Shown piece by piece: positions 35,688 through 51,430 of a stretch of 64,000 nt of DNA. The stretch comes from Calvatia gigantea (taxonomy: Eukaryota > Basidiomycota > Agaricomycetes > Agaricales > Lycoperdaceae), in contig JACAAK010000003.1 of NCBI GenBank assembly GCA_025093985.1, positions 496,001 through 560,000 on the forward strand, given 5' to 3'. The translations under genes were made by a program, and so were the position numbers. The notes beneath the pieces were generated by a model. The model was not told where the DNA came from and did no database searches. It was given only the letters and a program-made list of their open reading frames with translations. How positions within the stretch are numbered: the stretch's first letter is position 1; the number at the start of each line of letters is the position of its first letter.

Positions 35688-38600
35688 GTGAACTGCAATA
35701 TATGCTGGAAGTACACTCAAGGCGCTTCCCCTTCTGCTTATTCTGCTAGTGTGACTAAGCTGGAAAGTAAGTTGGCAGCTATATATACTGTGAATGATCA
35801 TGAGTATTCAGACGAGATAAGATCAGGTCTCCACAAAGAGCATGAAGATCTTAATTTGATTGATACATTTCACATCTGTGATCTGTCTGAGTGCTTTAAG
35901 TGTCGAGGAGAAGGGAAGAAGCATGTAATGAAAGATGCAGATTGGCTCCTAGATTCAGGGGCATCATACCACATCACTGGTTATCTCTCCAATTTCGCAG
36001 AGATTAAAATGGGCCATTATGGCATTATACAAGCCACTGGCAACCAGAATTATGAAATGACAGGATGAGGATCTGTAATCTTCCAGCATGACATGGTGGA
36101 TAAAGGCAAGACTTGGAGCGCTACTTCATGTATTGTGCCGGTTTTTTATATCAAGGAAATTACAGAACAGTTAATGTCCTTGGGCCAGATTCTTCGAACT
36201 GGACACACCCTAGAGGCATCTGTTAAAGGAACCACCATCCATGATAAATCGGGATGAGCTGCATTGTCTGCCTGGCCTCATCGGTTGTTTAAAAACAACA
36301 TACATACAGTGTACACGTATCTTTTGCATTATAGCAAAGAGAAGCCAGTTGCGTTAGCTTTACATGAACCCGATTATATTGATTGGCATCGTCAAATGGG
36401 ACATCCCTTGGATCATGCACTCTCTGAGCTTCCAAAGCACGTAGAGGATATCACGCCGATTCCTGCACCTCCTACTCAGAAAGGCATTTGCGACAGCTGT
36501 GCCAAGGGGAAAATGCATAATAACCCCTTTCCAATTAATCCAAAGCGAGCCTCTATAGTCTTTGAGCTATGTCACTCAGACTTGCTGGAACTACCAGTCA
36601 TCAGTTACCATAAATATAAATGGGCGATGACATTTCTTGATGACTTCTCTTCTCACACACATGTAGTCCTCCTTCAAAAGAAGTCTAAGGCTTCTGAGAA
36701 GCTAATAGAGCTAATCAGTGCACTTGAGAACTTATCTGGTATGTGCGTCAAATGACTTTGCACCGATAATGGAGGAGAATATGTCAATGAGAAATTATTG
36801 GCAGGACTCGCGGCATGTGGAATTACCCATGAGACCACTGCTCCCTATGTACATCAGCAAAATGGAAGAGCAGAGCAACTGAATTGCACCCTACATGAGA
36901 AAGCCCAAGCTATACAGCTATAGGCATGTCTACCTGACTCGTGGTGGGAGTTTGCATTGAACACAGCTATGCATTTATATAATCACATGCCAGTCCAGCA
37001 TCTGTAGTGAAAGACACCATTTGAGTGTTATTCAAGGGAAAAGCCAGACTTGTCCCATATTCGTGTGTTTGGATGTAGTGCATATGTATTTTTACCCAAT
37101 GAAATCCACCCAAACAAGTTGTCCGCAAAATCCGAGATTATGATCTTTCTTAGATATAAAGGCAGTAAAAATTACGTCTTTATGCAGCACATGACAGGCA
37201 ATGTGATCTTTGTATCACCTAATGCCTTATTCAACAAGGGATATTTTCCCAAATGCCCCAATTCAGTGCCGGATAGCAGTAACTGGCCTAATCACAGAGG
37301 AGAGAGAAATCTGCCAAAACCAGGATTAGAGGTTCCACCTCCTATTCTGCCATCTTTGGATGACACTGGAATTGTTCCACCTCCACCAGATCATCCAATT
37401 AAACTTCCTCCGACTTCTCCACCGTTCAAACCGAGATATTCTCTGCCAACACCTTCTTTACCCCAGTGCAATTCTAATTCACCAGATAGCATTGAATCAC
37501 GATGACTATCACCTGGCAATACGCCACCTTGGGTACCCCCACCTGAGTTGCCACCTTCACATGGAATGACTGTTGAGGAGGAGCCTGACCTGCATGATGA
37601 TTGGCATGTGGACAGGGATGTATGGGATTCTGACAATGAAGAATTCCCAGTTCCTGTTCCCAAGCATCATGCTGTTGGTTATGATCAGGTAGAGCCACGT
37701 TGTTCTGAATGACAAGGCAGGCCTCCTGTCAGACCTGGTAACACATATGGAGAGTATAGGCATCCAATTTCTATTGAAAGAGAAATAGATCAGACTCACC
37801 AACAAGAGCAGCAGAGGCAAAGGCAGTGTGTTCGCACCAATGCCCCTCTGGATGAAGTAATCTGTGAGTGGAGAGCAAGGACTAACCATCCTAAATACAT
37901 GAGACAAAGAGTTTGTGCTGAGCGGTACCTGCCACAACCCTTTGATTTACCTCCATTTCAGCTCCCTCCATGTCTGGAACTGCTGCCTATGCCTGAATTT
38001 CCTCTTTATGATCTGATGTCTCACGACGCGTGTGATATGGAAATTGATAGGCTTGTCGCTGAGGGTGGAGTAAAGTTGATCGATTTCTTGATACAGACAG
38101 TTCATAACACTGCACACAGAGAGCCTGAGAACTTCCATGATATGCTCAAGCTTCCTGAGCTAGTCAAGGCAAAATGGATGGCAGCATGTATCAAGGAACT
38201 TGACATGCTGAAAAAGCGTGGAGTTTATGAATTGGTTGATTTACCGAAAGGAAGGAGGACAGTGAAAAACCATTGGGTATTTCTCAAAAAGTCTGATGGC
38301 CGCCTGCGAGCTTGCTTAGTTGCAAAGGGTTTCTTGCAGATAGAAGGCATCAACTATAATGAGTTATTCTCATCAGTTGTCTGCTATGAGTCTACATACA
38401 TAAGCTTTGTACTCGCTGCAATCCATGATTGGGATATGCATAGCGTTGATGTAAAAACTGCCTATTTATATAGCAAACTGGATGAGGAGATATACATGGA
38501 ACAGCCCAAAGGGTTTCGACTTCCTGGGCAGGAAGGAAAGATGTGGCGCTTGAAGCGCGCAATCTACGGCCTTAAACAAGCCAGTCGCCAGTGGTGGAAG

Positions 38601-39719
38601 GAATTGCATCAATCTATGATTGAGCTGGGATTTACCCGCTGCAAATCCAACTATGCTGTATACTTTCACAGACATCCAAAGACGAAAGAGCTTGTAGTAG
38701 CCATCGTTTATGTTGATGACATGAATTTCTTGGGAAAGAAAAACTCCCCCCTCCTCAAAGAGTTGAAGGGAAAGTTCACTAAAAAGTGGGAATGCAGAGA
38801 CCATGGTCCCTGTGAAGAGTTTCTTGGAATGAAAATCTCGAGGAATCACTCCAAGTAACAAATCTTCATCCAACAAGTCAAGTACTTGGATAAGATCTTG
38901 CAGCGCTTCCAGATTCCGCAGTCTGCTGCAGCTAAAACACCATTACCTGCCAGCTTCCAGTTCATTATGAACAAGGACACTGCCACAGCCCCCTTCCATC
39001 AGAAGTACCAACAATTGGTTAGTTCTTTGATGTACTTGATGATCAGTACTAGGCCTGACATAGCCTTTGCCATAGTTAAGCTGGCACAGCATGCCACTAA
39101 CCCTGCACCTGAGCACTATTGTGCTGGAATTCACGTACTAAAGTACTTGTCCATGACAAGGAACTATGTGTTGAAATATGAAGGTGATACTGGGAAACCG
39201 ATGGTGATGTTGGAATGCCTCAGTGACTCAGATTGGGCTCAAGATACTGAAACCCGCCAATCTGTTTTGGGAAACATTTGTATGATCACATCCAGTGCTG
39301 TCACTTGGACTTTGTGGTGACAAAAGATGGTTTCGCTTTTATCCACTGAGGCAGAATATAAAGAACTGTCTGATACTTCATGTCAAGTGAAATGGCTGTT
39401 ACAGCTTCTGGAGGAGCTCGGTATAGAGCACCCAACTCCTATTCTCTATGGCAACAACAATGGGTCCAAATTCTGGACTGAAAATCCCATTGTTGAAAAA
39501 CAGTCAAAGTACATGGATATTCATTACCACTATGTGCGAGAATTAGTTGAGGAGGGTATTATTATTATTGGTGATGTGTCTTCACAAGACAATCCCGCTG
39601 ATATCTTTATGAAGAATCTTGGCATAACCAAAATAAACCTCTTTTGCCCTGAGCTAGGACTTATTTTCAGTTCTGACATTGAAGCATGGAATAAAGCCAC
39701 TCGATTGATGAAACGTTAA
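35688..39719 (+). pseudogene. Copia element 2 pol: protease, integrase, RT, RNase H
   Basis: Protease: WLLDSGASYHITG near 35942. Integrase: zinc region (HRQMGH, then CDSCAKGKMH, 36388-36520), core Asp in FELCHSDL and CTDNGGEY, Glu in QQNGRAEQLN. RT: NHWVFLKKSDGRLRACLVAKG through the YVDD motif near 38710. RNase H: STEAEYKELSDT to SSQDNPADIFMKNLG, stop near 39717. In-frame stops occur near 36066, 36254, 36753, 36922, 37006-37010, 37502, 37710, 38856 and 39318. Most are TGA where CGA is plausible. It would copy and integrate the element, but is inactive as read. Confidence 0.9.
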
Positions 39720-39744
39720 TCTCCCTCCTTCAAGTGAGGAGGAG

Positions 39745-40164
39745 TGTTGAATCTCAATCTGTACCACTATGTTGGTTCAGTCTATTTATAGCTGAAATGG
39801 GTTCTTGAGTACTTCACTCTTGAAGAGAGATAATGAACTATGGACTACAGTACTAGTCCACACTCTAGGTTGCTGGCTATGGTCTATTAAATACATGACC
39901 TAGTATGCAGTATGCTCTACATATGCTACTGGTAGATAAGACCTCACCTGTATAGGTAGAACGGTGCACAGACCAGAGACATTAGATATATAAACCCTAT
40001 GTAGTATGCGTACATTCTTTAGACAATTAAGTCTTCTCTACTTGCCCATCATACCTCTAAGATATCCTCTAGCAACTGTTTATAATGCTTTCAACAAGCA
40101 ACCCAGTGAGTACAACTACCCTCTGCCACTAGCATAGAGCTACTGTGGTGTACTCGTCTCAACA
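39745..40164 (+). repeat. 3' LTR of element 2
   Basis: 420 bp. Differs from the 5' LTR at seven dinucleotides, each explained by CpG decay. Followed by CTGCA (40165-40169). Confidence 0.95.
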
Positions 40165-40423
40165 CTGCAGGAGTAATATGTGTAGAGAGGGTGAAAGAAG
40201 CATCAAATGGAAGTTGTCAAGGCTTAGAGGGGAGCACTGGATATTCAAGAGACTCTGGAAGTAGATAGACAGGAATGGTTTTACAAGGGATTATTGTCTT
40301 CCATGTGTAAGGCTTGACTGGGGGATATGTGGAGGTCATGATGATAGTTGGGAGGACAGGGACAATTTTGAGCAAGGGAGTATTTAAGGTGGAGGGACAT
40401 TGAGTTTTGTGGCTCTGGAACAA
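40165..40423 (-). pseudogene. Alpha/beta-hydrolase gene, N-terminal portion
   Basis: The minus strand reads from a Met at 40423 or, more likely, 40339 (MTSTYPPVKPYTWKTI), through IPVYLLPESLEYPVLPSKP, a TGA where CGA is expected, then QLPFDASFTLSTHITPA up to the insertion point. This start is typical of the same fungal alpha/beta-hydrolase family as 25130-26548. The two parts become contiguous when the two Copia elements between them are removed. The gene was therefore cut inside its coding sequence about 60 codons from the start. Confidence 0.7.
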
Positions 40424-41205
40424 GGATACTGGGCCAAAATAAATGTTACCCTCAATGGCCTCAATGGCCTTAGTGCCTAGTTCAAATGGGAATGATAATC
40501 ATCATACTTAGACTGGATGGAAATATGTCACAAGGTTGAAATGTTGATTAATTACAATGCTGGGTATTCCATATTTATCATCATGCATGGCTTGTCAATG
40601 TAACAGCAAAGCTGTTTTCATGCTTGAAAATTGCTAATCTAAGGTATACAGGCCTAATCTAATGATTACATCAAACCTTCCTGTAGTAGTACAACCTAAT
40701 CTAAGAGCCCAACAGTATAATAAAAAAGTACTTGATCACTGTAGAATACTATGGCCATTGATGACAGATAGCAGCAGCTACAGGATGACCACTGTGCTTA
40801 ACTAAAAGCAATTCTAACAGTATACCATATGACCAGTTGTGATTCTGGCTGAACCAGGTAGTAAAACCATTCCAATATGTCTATACAGAGCTATGGGACC
40901 TCTCCAATGAGTCTAGACTTGAGAAATAAGTCCAACACACTTAATCTAAAAGGATGATCAGCATGTTCATGAGAAAATGCCACTATTGTTAGATTAATGA
41001 ACCTCACTTGGCACTAATGATGCATATAGATGTATTCGCATACAATCCATGGGGACATGTAGGAGAACAGTTCACACAACATCTGAAATCTTAGATGTTC
41101 TACATATTTAGAGAAGAATGCAGACCCAGAGAATGGGCTAAAACACAGCCCGGAACAAACAGATACCCAGAATCCTCCTATATTTCCAATATTTCACTAA
41201 TCTAA
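40424..41205. other. AT-rich flank upstream of the hydrolase N-terminus; no gene seen
   Basis: No open frame of note. It presumably held the hydrolase promoter (minus strand) and ends with TCTAA (41201-41205), the left target-site copy of chromovirus A. Confidence 0.5.
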
Positions 41206-41376
41206 TGTTGTAAACCTTCATCTATTCATATCTGCTCTGTACTTGTCTGCATTCTACTTTGTCTTGTGCCTGTTTCACCTATTCCAGTCCAGCAATCTCT
41301 GAGTATTGACTCACAGTAACTACCATGCCATTATCGTTGGACATTTCATGTAGTTACCTCCATCCATTCAAATGAA
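41206..41376 (+). repeat. Truncated 5' LTR of chromovirus A
   Basis: Matches the first about 170 bp of the LTR at 46856-47161, then breaks off after CATCCATTCAA and continues directly in gag sequence (GAAGAGGAGTTAGGACAAG). Confidence 0.85.
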
Positions 41377-45842
<4,466 letters not shown>

Positions 45843-45848
45843 ACAAAC

Positions 45849-46837
45849 ATGCCCTCCTCCCAATCTAACTGCATCACCATCAACTCCCTCGTTCATCCCA
45901 CCCCCACCAGAATTTCCTCTCTCCCATTCCCCGAACTAGGCAACAGCCGAGCATCCACCCCCCAAGATACCTGTTATAACCTTGCAAAGACGCTGTCCCC
46001 AGCACAAGGCCTCCTTGAAGCCCTGCTCAAGGATGTCGACAAAGCAACTAGCAGTGAAATAGAAAACATTAATGCCCAAAACAAATGACTTGTTGTAAAC
46101 TGACACATCACCCTCGCCACTGCATGCATCACCTTTGCCAACATGTATGCAGGATTTACCAATGCATCCTCCTCCACCAGCCAGCATATCCCCACCATCT
46201 TCCGAGCCCTAGACCAATCCACCCTCACCCCCAGTGAACAAGATCATGTCCAAGGACTTCAGAGCAGAATCGACCTAGGCCTCGAGGTCTTCAATCACCT
46301 TGATATCGCCAACATCTTCCTTGAACTAACCAACATAGCCATGAAGTTGCTTGGGAGAGATAAGACAAACGAAGACCCTGATATCAACACTCTGGTTGAT
46401 AGGATCCACACTACCCTCTCTGAGTTACATGATACAGTTAATCCCACTCCACCATCTCGTGCTGACACCCCCATGGACGAAGAAGTCACAGTCTCCATGA
46501 AGGAGGAAGTCAATGTCCTCCATCATTTCATAAAAACCATCACCCCACTACAACTTGTATCAGTTTTTCTTCCACCCACAAGGTTCTGCACTGTGTTACT
46601 AGGACAAGAAAAGGACCAACACTACTGGAGCTCAATAGTCAAGAGTTATTGGAACAGTTCCACCACCACTGACTTCCCATTCAACGGCATCCCAGTCCCT
46701 ATCTGACAAGATGGCAGAAGCTACTTGCCTATTTCTTCATGCAATCAAACAATGGAAAATTCCTCATCATGGCCACCAAGAAAGCACTTGCTGCCACCAT
46801 AGTAAATGGAGACTTTGACAAGCTTTCTGAGGCATGA
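45849..46837 (+). pseudogene. Chromovirus A third ORF, unknown function
   Basis: ATG 45849 lies 6 nt after the pol stop. Conserved blocks across copies are AQGLLEALLKDVDKATSSEI, HIPTIFRALDQSTLTPSEQDH, LQSRIDLGLEVFNHLDIANI, DTPMDEEVTVSMKEEVNVL, HFIKTITPLQLVSVFLPPTRF, HYWSSIVKSYW and FPFNGIPVPI. The C-terminus is ATKKALAATIVNGDFDKLSEA. The N-terminal two thirds look helical. There is no signal peptide or membrane segment, so it is not an obvious env. Defects: TGA codons near 46086 and 46100, a TGA near 46704, and a 1-base loss near 46735. Homologues: 47936-48318, 49206-50168, 63585-64000. I do not recognise the family. Confidence 0.7.
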
Positions 46838-46855
46838 AGCCTGAGTGGGGGGTAT

Positions 46856-47161
46856 TGTTGTGAACCTTTGTCTATTCATATCCACTCCATACTTGTCTGC
46901 ATTCTACTTTGTCTTGTGCCTGTTTGACCTATTCCAGTCCAGCGATCTCCAAGTATTGACTCACAGTAACTACCACGCCATTATCGTCGGACGTTTCATG
47001 TAGTTACCTCCATCCATTCAACTGGATGCCTACCATATTTAAGCATACATACATACTCCTGTATTCAGTATGCTTAACCACTTAGTTCCTCTCCTCTTAT
47101 TCGCCCTCAAGTCTTAGCCTAAAGTTGCAACCTGAGGTTTACTCAGACTAAGGTTGTAACA
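46856..47161 (+). repeat. 3' LTR of chromovirus A
   Basis: 306 bp, TGTTGTGAACC to GTTGTAACA, preceded by a G-rich tract (GAGTGGGGGG). Followed by TTTAA. Confidence 0.9.
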
Positions 47162-47935
47162 TTTAACAGGTTGCAGCTCTTTTGGCACATGATCTAATCT
47201 ACCAGTTTGTACCTTGCTTGATAATATGTTCCTAGTCATGTAATCATTATCTTGTTATAACAAACACCCAAATAATATATAAACCCCCTCTGAGGTGTCA
47301 GACGTAGCAAGGAACCTACTAGCCATTGCCCAGCTTTCAGAGCACAGTGAAAAGTGATCTATTGTGCCTGAGTGAAGCAAAGTAATAAGTTCTTTCGAGA
47401 TTAACTAGACTAAGTGACTTGAGCTAAGGTTGAGAACCTTTTGATCTAAGAAGAAGACCTTGGGCTTACTCATGAAGTGAGCTTAGATTAAGAACATATT
47501 GTATTGCTACACCCTGGTACTTGGTGTATCACAAGTGTAGGACAGTGCACTTCTGGTTGTTAACTTGATAAGGGTGAATCTTAGGGAGTACCTGAGGTTC
47601 TGTGTCTTGTTGACTTCTTGGATAAGGGATGTGAGTTGCACTTTTTTATAGTGTAACTTGGCTTTACTCTTCTTAGTGAAGGTAGTTAGCTATTCTAGTG
47701 TTCTCCATGTGTCATTATTTCACTTTATCTTGTGGAATTGTCTCTCATATTGTCAGATTGCCTCCCCACAAACTTGTCTTGTGCAGAAATCTTTAAATAT
47801 CTATTCCATCAGCTTAATCTAAGCTGTACATCCATATCACATTTAGTATTCTATTTCTGCCTCTTTATCAAGTCACATTTTTGATGGTGCATGCTGCACA
47901 GTGCACAGTGCACACTCTCAATACAACCAACCAGT
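47162..47935. other. AT-rich region, possible decayed LTR, no gene
   Basis: Contains a palindromic TGTTATAACA and ATATATAAACCCC near 47250-47290, like the promoter part of an LTR (compare the solo LTR at 51431-52354). No coding content is recognised. Confidence 0.4.
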
Positions 47936-48318
47936 TGGGTTTGACACCCCCATAGATGAAGAAATCACCATCTCCATGAAGGAGGAAGTCAATGCCCTAT
48001 ACTGCTTCATCAAAACCATTACACTACTACAAATTGTCTCAGTTTTTCTGCCACCTGCCTGCTTCTGCACTGTGTTACCCAGTCAAAAATGTGACCAACA
48101 TTACTGAAGCTTGATAGTCAAGAACTACTGGGAGAACTCTACCATCACTGAATTCCCCTATGAAGGCATTCCAGTCCCTATCTGCCAAGACAGTTGAAGC
48201 CACTTACCTGTCTTCTCCACACAATCCCACAGTGAAAAATACCTAATTGGCACCACCAAGAAAGCCCTTGCCACAGCCATAGTTCATGGTGACTTCAATG
48301 AGCTTCCTGAGGCATGAA
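47936..48318 (+). pseudogene. Chromovirus B fragment: C-terminal part of third ORF
   Basis: Matches copies A and C from DEEITISMKEEVNALY through FIKTITLLQIVSVFLPPACF to the terminal DFNELPEA. It is truncated at its 5' side near 47936 and contains stop codons. It is followed after a purine tract by a full LTR. Confidence 0.75.
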
Positions 48319-48335
48319 GCCTAATTGGGGGGTAA

Positions 48336-48630
48336 TGTTGTGGTTTTCACTGTTTCTATTGCACTACCATACTCATCTCCATTCCATGTAAATGTTCATC
48401 TATTTCTGTTTGAGCAATCTCCAAGTATTGACTCATATGCTACTATACCATTGTTATTGGACATTTCATGTAGTAGCTCTATTCATTCAACTGAATGTCC
48501 TTCAGTATTTAAGTATACATACATCCACCTGTATTCAGTATGCTTAACCACCTGGTTTCTCTTTCCTTACTCACCCTCAAGACTTAGCCTAAGTTGCAAC
48601 CTGAGGTTTTATCAGACTAAGGTTGTAACA
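48336..48630 (+). repeat. 3' LTR of chromovirus B fragment
   Basis: 295 bp, TGTTGTGG to GTTGTAACA, same family as 46856-47161 but more diverged. No matching 5' partner in the window. Confidence 0.85.
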
Positions 48631-48891
48631 GGAATATGCCAAAAAAAAGGATGTGTCAGACAAGTTGAGAGTACTTACCAATACTCTTACCATCTGGAAA
48701 CCCTACTTGCAAATCAGTCATCAAAATGTGTTCATAATGGATGGCAAAAACTGCAAGACTAATCATAGTTATTATAGTGGCTCAAACAAGAGTCATGATA
48801 TCATATTACTACCCACCTAGAATGTCCCACAAGCAGTGAGGGGACTAGCTGCCCTACAGATGACATTGAACATCCAGGTCTTGTTATGACC

Positions 48892-49187
48892 TTAGTCTGA
48901 TAGAACCTCAGGTTGCAACTTGGGCTAAGTCTTGAGGATGAGTAAGGGGAGAGAACTAGGTGGTTAAGCATACCAAATACAGGAGAACATATGTACACTT
49001 AAATATAGAGAGGGTCTTCCAGTTGAATAGAAGGAGTTACTACATGAAACATCTGATGACAATGGCATGGTAGTATGTGAGTCAATACTTGGAGATCACT
49101 AGGGACTGGAATAGATGAAACAGGTATAGAAGAGATGGAAATGGAGATGAGTATGGTAATGTGATAGAGATGGTGAAAACCACAACA
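48892..49187 (-). repeat. 3' LTR of chromovirus C
   Basis: 296 bp on the minus strand, starting TGTTGTGGTTTTC and ending GGTCATAACA; closest in its start to the LTR of B. Confidence 0.85.
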
Positions 49188-49205
49188 TTACCCCCAATTT
49201 AAGCT

Positions 49206-50168
49206 TCATGTCTCAGAAAGCTCATCAAAGTCACCATGGATCATGGCTGTGGCAAGAGCTTTCTTGGTGGCACCAATAAGGTACTTTCCACTGTTGGATC
49301 ATGGGAAGAAGATGGGTAAGTAGCTTCAACCATCTTGGTGGATAGAGACTAGGACACCTTTATATGGGAATTTGGCAATAGTGGAGTTTTCCCAGTAATT
49401 CTTGACTATCAAGCTCCAGTAATGTTAGTCACATTCTTGACTGGGTAATACAGTATGGTAGCAGGTAGGTGGCAGAAAAACCAAGACAATTTGTGGTGGT
49501 GTAATGGTTTTGATGAAATGGCATAGGACATTAACTTCTTCCTTCATGGAGACAGTGACTTCTTCATCCATAGGGGTGTCAGCTTGGGTGGTTGTCTTAG
49601 GCAGGTTGACTATGTCATAGAGATCTTTTAGAGTCAAATGGATTCTATTGATGAGTTCTTCAGTGCTGGCATCATCAGGAGTGGTGTTATGGCCTAGAAG
49701 GTTGGAGGCAATATCTCCTAGCTCTAGGAAGATTTCAGTGATATTGAGGTTCTTGAACACCTCAAGCACAAGGTTGATTCTGCTTTGCAGACTGTTTACA
49801 TGGTTTTGTTCAGATGGGATGAGGGGTGATTGGGCAAGGGTATAGAAGATGGCAGGGATATGTTTGCTCATGGAGATAGAGGCATTTTCAAACCCTGTAT
49901 ACATGTTGGTGAATGTGATGCATGTGGTGGAGAGTATAATAAGTTGGTTGGTGTTAAGCCTTTTGTTCTGGGCTGTAATGGTTGTGAGTTCTGCATTGGT
50001 AGCATTACTGACATCTCTGAGTAGGTCTTCTAGGAGGCCTTGAGCTAGTAATGGTGTTGTGGCCATATTGAAATGTGTGCTACTTGGGGTGGAAGCTTTG
50101 CTATTGTCTGGTTCAGGTATTGGGATGGACAAGATTCTGGTTGAGTTGGGGTGAATGAGGGAGGACAT
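49206..50168 (-). pseudogene. Chromovirus C third ORF, best-preserved copy
   Basis: The 963-nt frame (320 codons) on the minus strand is open for the first 247 codons, starting MSSLIHPNSTRILSIPIPEP. TAA at 49425, then TGA near 49325 and 49300, interrupt the end, but no frameshift is needed to reach the terminal DFDELSET. Blocks shared with copy A include MKEEVNVLCHFIKTITPPQI. The start matching A's ATG is changed (ATA) about ten codons upstream, so translation here would begin later. An open frame of this length beside a decayed pol suggests that it was under selection until recently. Confidence 0.7.
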
Positions 50169-50216
50169 TGTGATACAGCTAGATTGAGAGGCAGATATGT
50201 CTAGTGGGCTTGTTTG

Positions 50217-51430
50217 TTAGTTGGCTTATTGGATGCTTTTTTGGATTTTCTGTCCCTCTTTTTATAGATATCCTCCAGATGCCTTTTTAGGTAGTTCCGT
50301 ATAGCTTCTGCATTTCTAAGGTTAGATTCTGCTGTCCACATATCTTCTTCATTGCTATATTCTTTCCAATATACTAGGAACTGATATCTCTGTCCACATT
50401 TTTGTCATCCTTAGATTTTGTCTACTTTGTACTCTTCTTTATTGTTGATGATCACTGGGTCAGATGCTGGTGTATGTCTTTGGCTCAGGAACTCTGCCTT
50501 GTGTACTGGTATTAAAAGTTGTTTATTGAACACATTGTAAATTGCCCATCCTTCTGGCAGGTCAAGCTGGTATGCTACTTCCCCTATTTTTTTCCCTTAA
50601 TATGGAAAGGTCCATACCTTTTTTGGCCTAGCTTCTTTGATGTTTGTTTAGTATGGATGTTTGTGTTTTCAAGCCACATTTCATTACCAATTTGGTATGT
50701 CTTGGTATGGAGTCTACTATTGTCATGCTGTTGTTTCATCTTTTCCTGGTATGATTGCAATGCTGATGAGGCCTTATCTTGGGCAGTCTGTAGGTATTTC
50801 AGGAACTCCATTGCCATAAGGTTGTTGGTTGTTTCACTGCTCCTTCCTTTCCATGGGTGTCTTCTGTAGTTTAGGAAGAACAGTGTTTTCTTTGTTCCTC
50901 CATGTTGTTTATCATTGTAATGGGATTCTGCTATTGGAAGTCATTCTGCCCAGTCATTTTGGTTGTAGTTGCAGTATAGGTAGATATAGATCTCCACTTC
51001 CCTATTGATACATTTGGTTTGTTCATCTGTTTGGAGATGATATGCTGTTGACAGGTTGTGTTCTATGCCAAGTCCTTTGAATAGTTCTTTGGTGAATTCT
51101 GATGAAAATTGAGGTCCTTGGTCACTGAGTATCTTTTTTGGCAGTCCATGTAGTTTCCATATTTCATCTCAATAAATTCATGTGATGTCTTTGGATGAAA
51201 CATCTGTTGTTGTCACTATGAGTCATATCATTTTTGTAAAGCAGTTGACAATGACTAGTATTACATCTTTTCCTTCTGATTCTGGCAGGGGTATGATCAT
51301 GTCAATGCTGATTTCCTTCCATGGCCCATTTAGCACAAAAAGAGGATATAGTGGTGATTTAAGCAGAGCTGTCCTTGTCTTGCTTCTCTGACATGCTTGG
51401 TATCCTCAAGTGTATCTCTTTATATCCTTG
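50217..51430 (-). pseudogene. Chromovirus C pol 3' part: integrase core and chromodomain
   Basis: Read on the minus strand from 51430: integrase DDE region with SDQGPQFSSEF (the Gln codon CAA at 51118-51120), the C-terminal segment AYQEKMKQQ-like (SYQEKMKQQHDNSRLHT, 50584-50817 frame), then a chromodomain with WKEYSN-like residues at about 50290-50470. Pol stop is TAA, 50217-50219. It contains stops and indels. Confidence 0.8.

Larger units (their letters stand above)
33331..40164 (+). mobile_element. Copia element 2: full-length Ty1/Copia retrotransposon, decayed
   Basis: 420-bp LTRs at 33331-33750 and 39745-40164 frame a 6.0-kb interior. The primer-binding site GGTTATGGGCCC (33751-33762) is complementary to an initiator-Met-tRNA anticodon arm of the form GGGCCCAUAACC, i.e. 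half-tRNA priming as known for copia-type elements. The purine tract AGTGAGGAGGAG precedes the 3' LTR. Domain order is gag, protease, integrase, RT, RNase H (Ty1/Copia). Flanks are CCGCA and CTGCA. Multiple in-frame stops make it non-autonomous. Confidence 0.9.

Noticed and set aside
45849..46837. Envelope gene for the chromovirus third ORF
   Set aside because: No signal peptide, no transmembrane segment, no Cys pattern or cleavage site; left as unknown.
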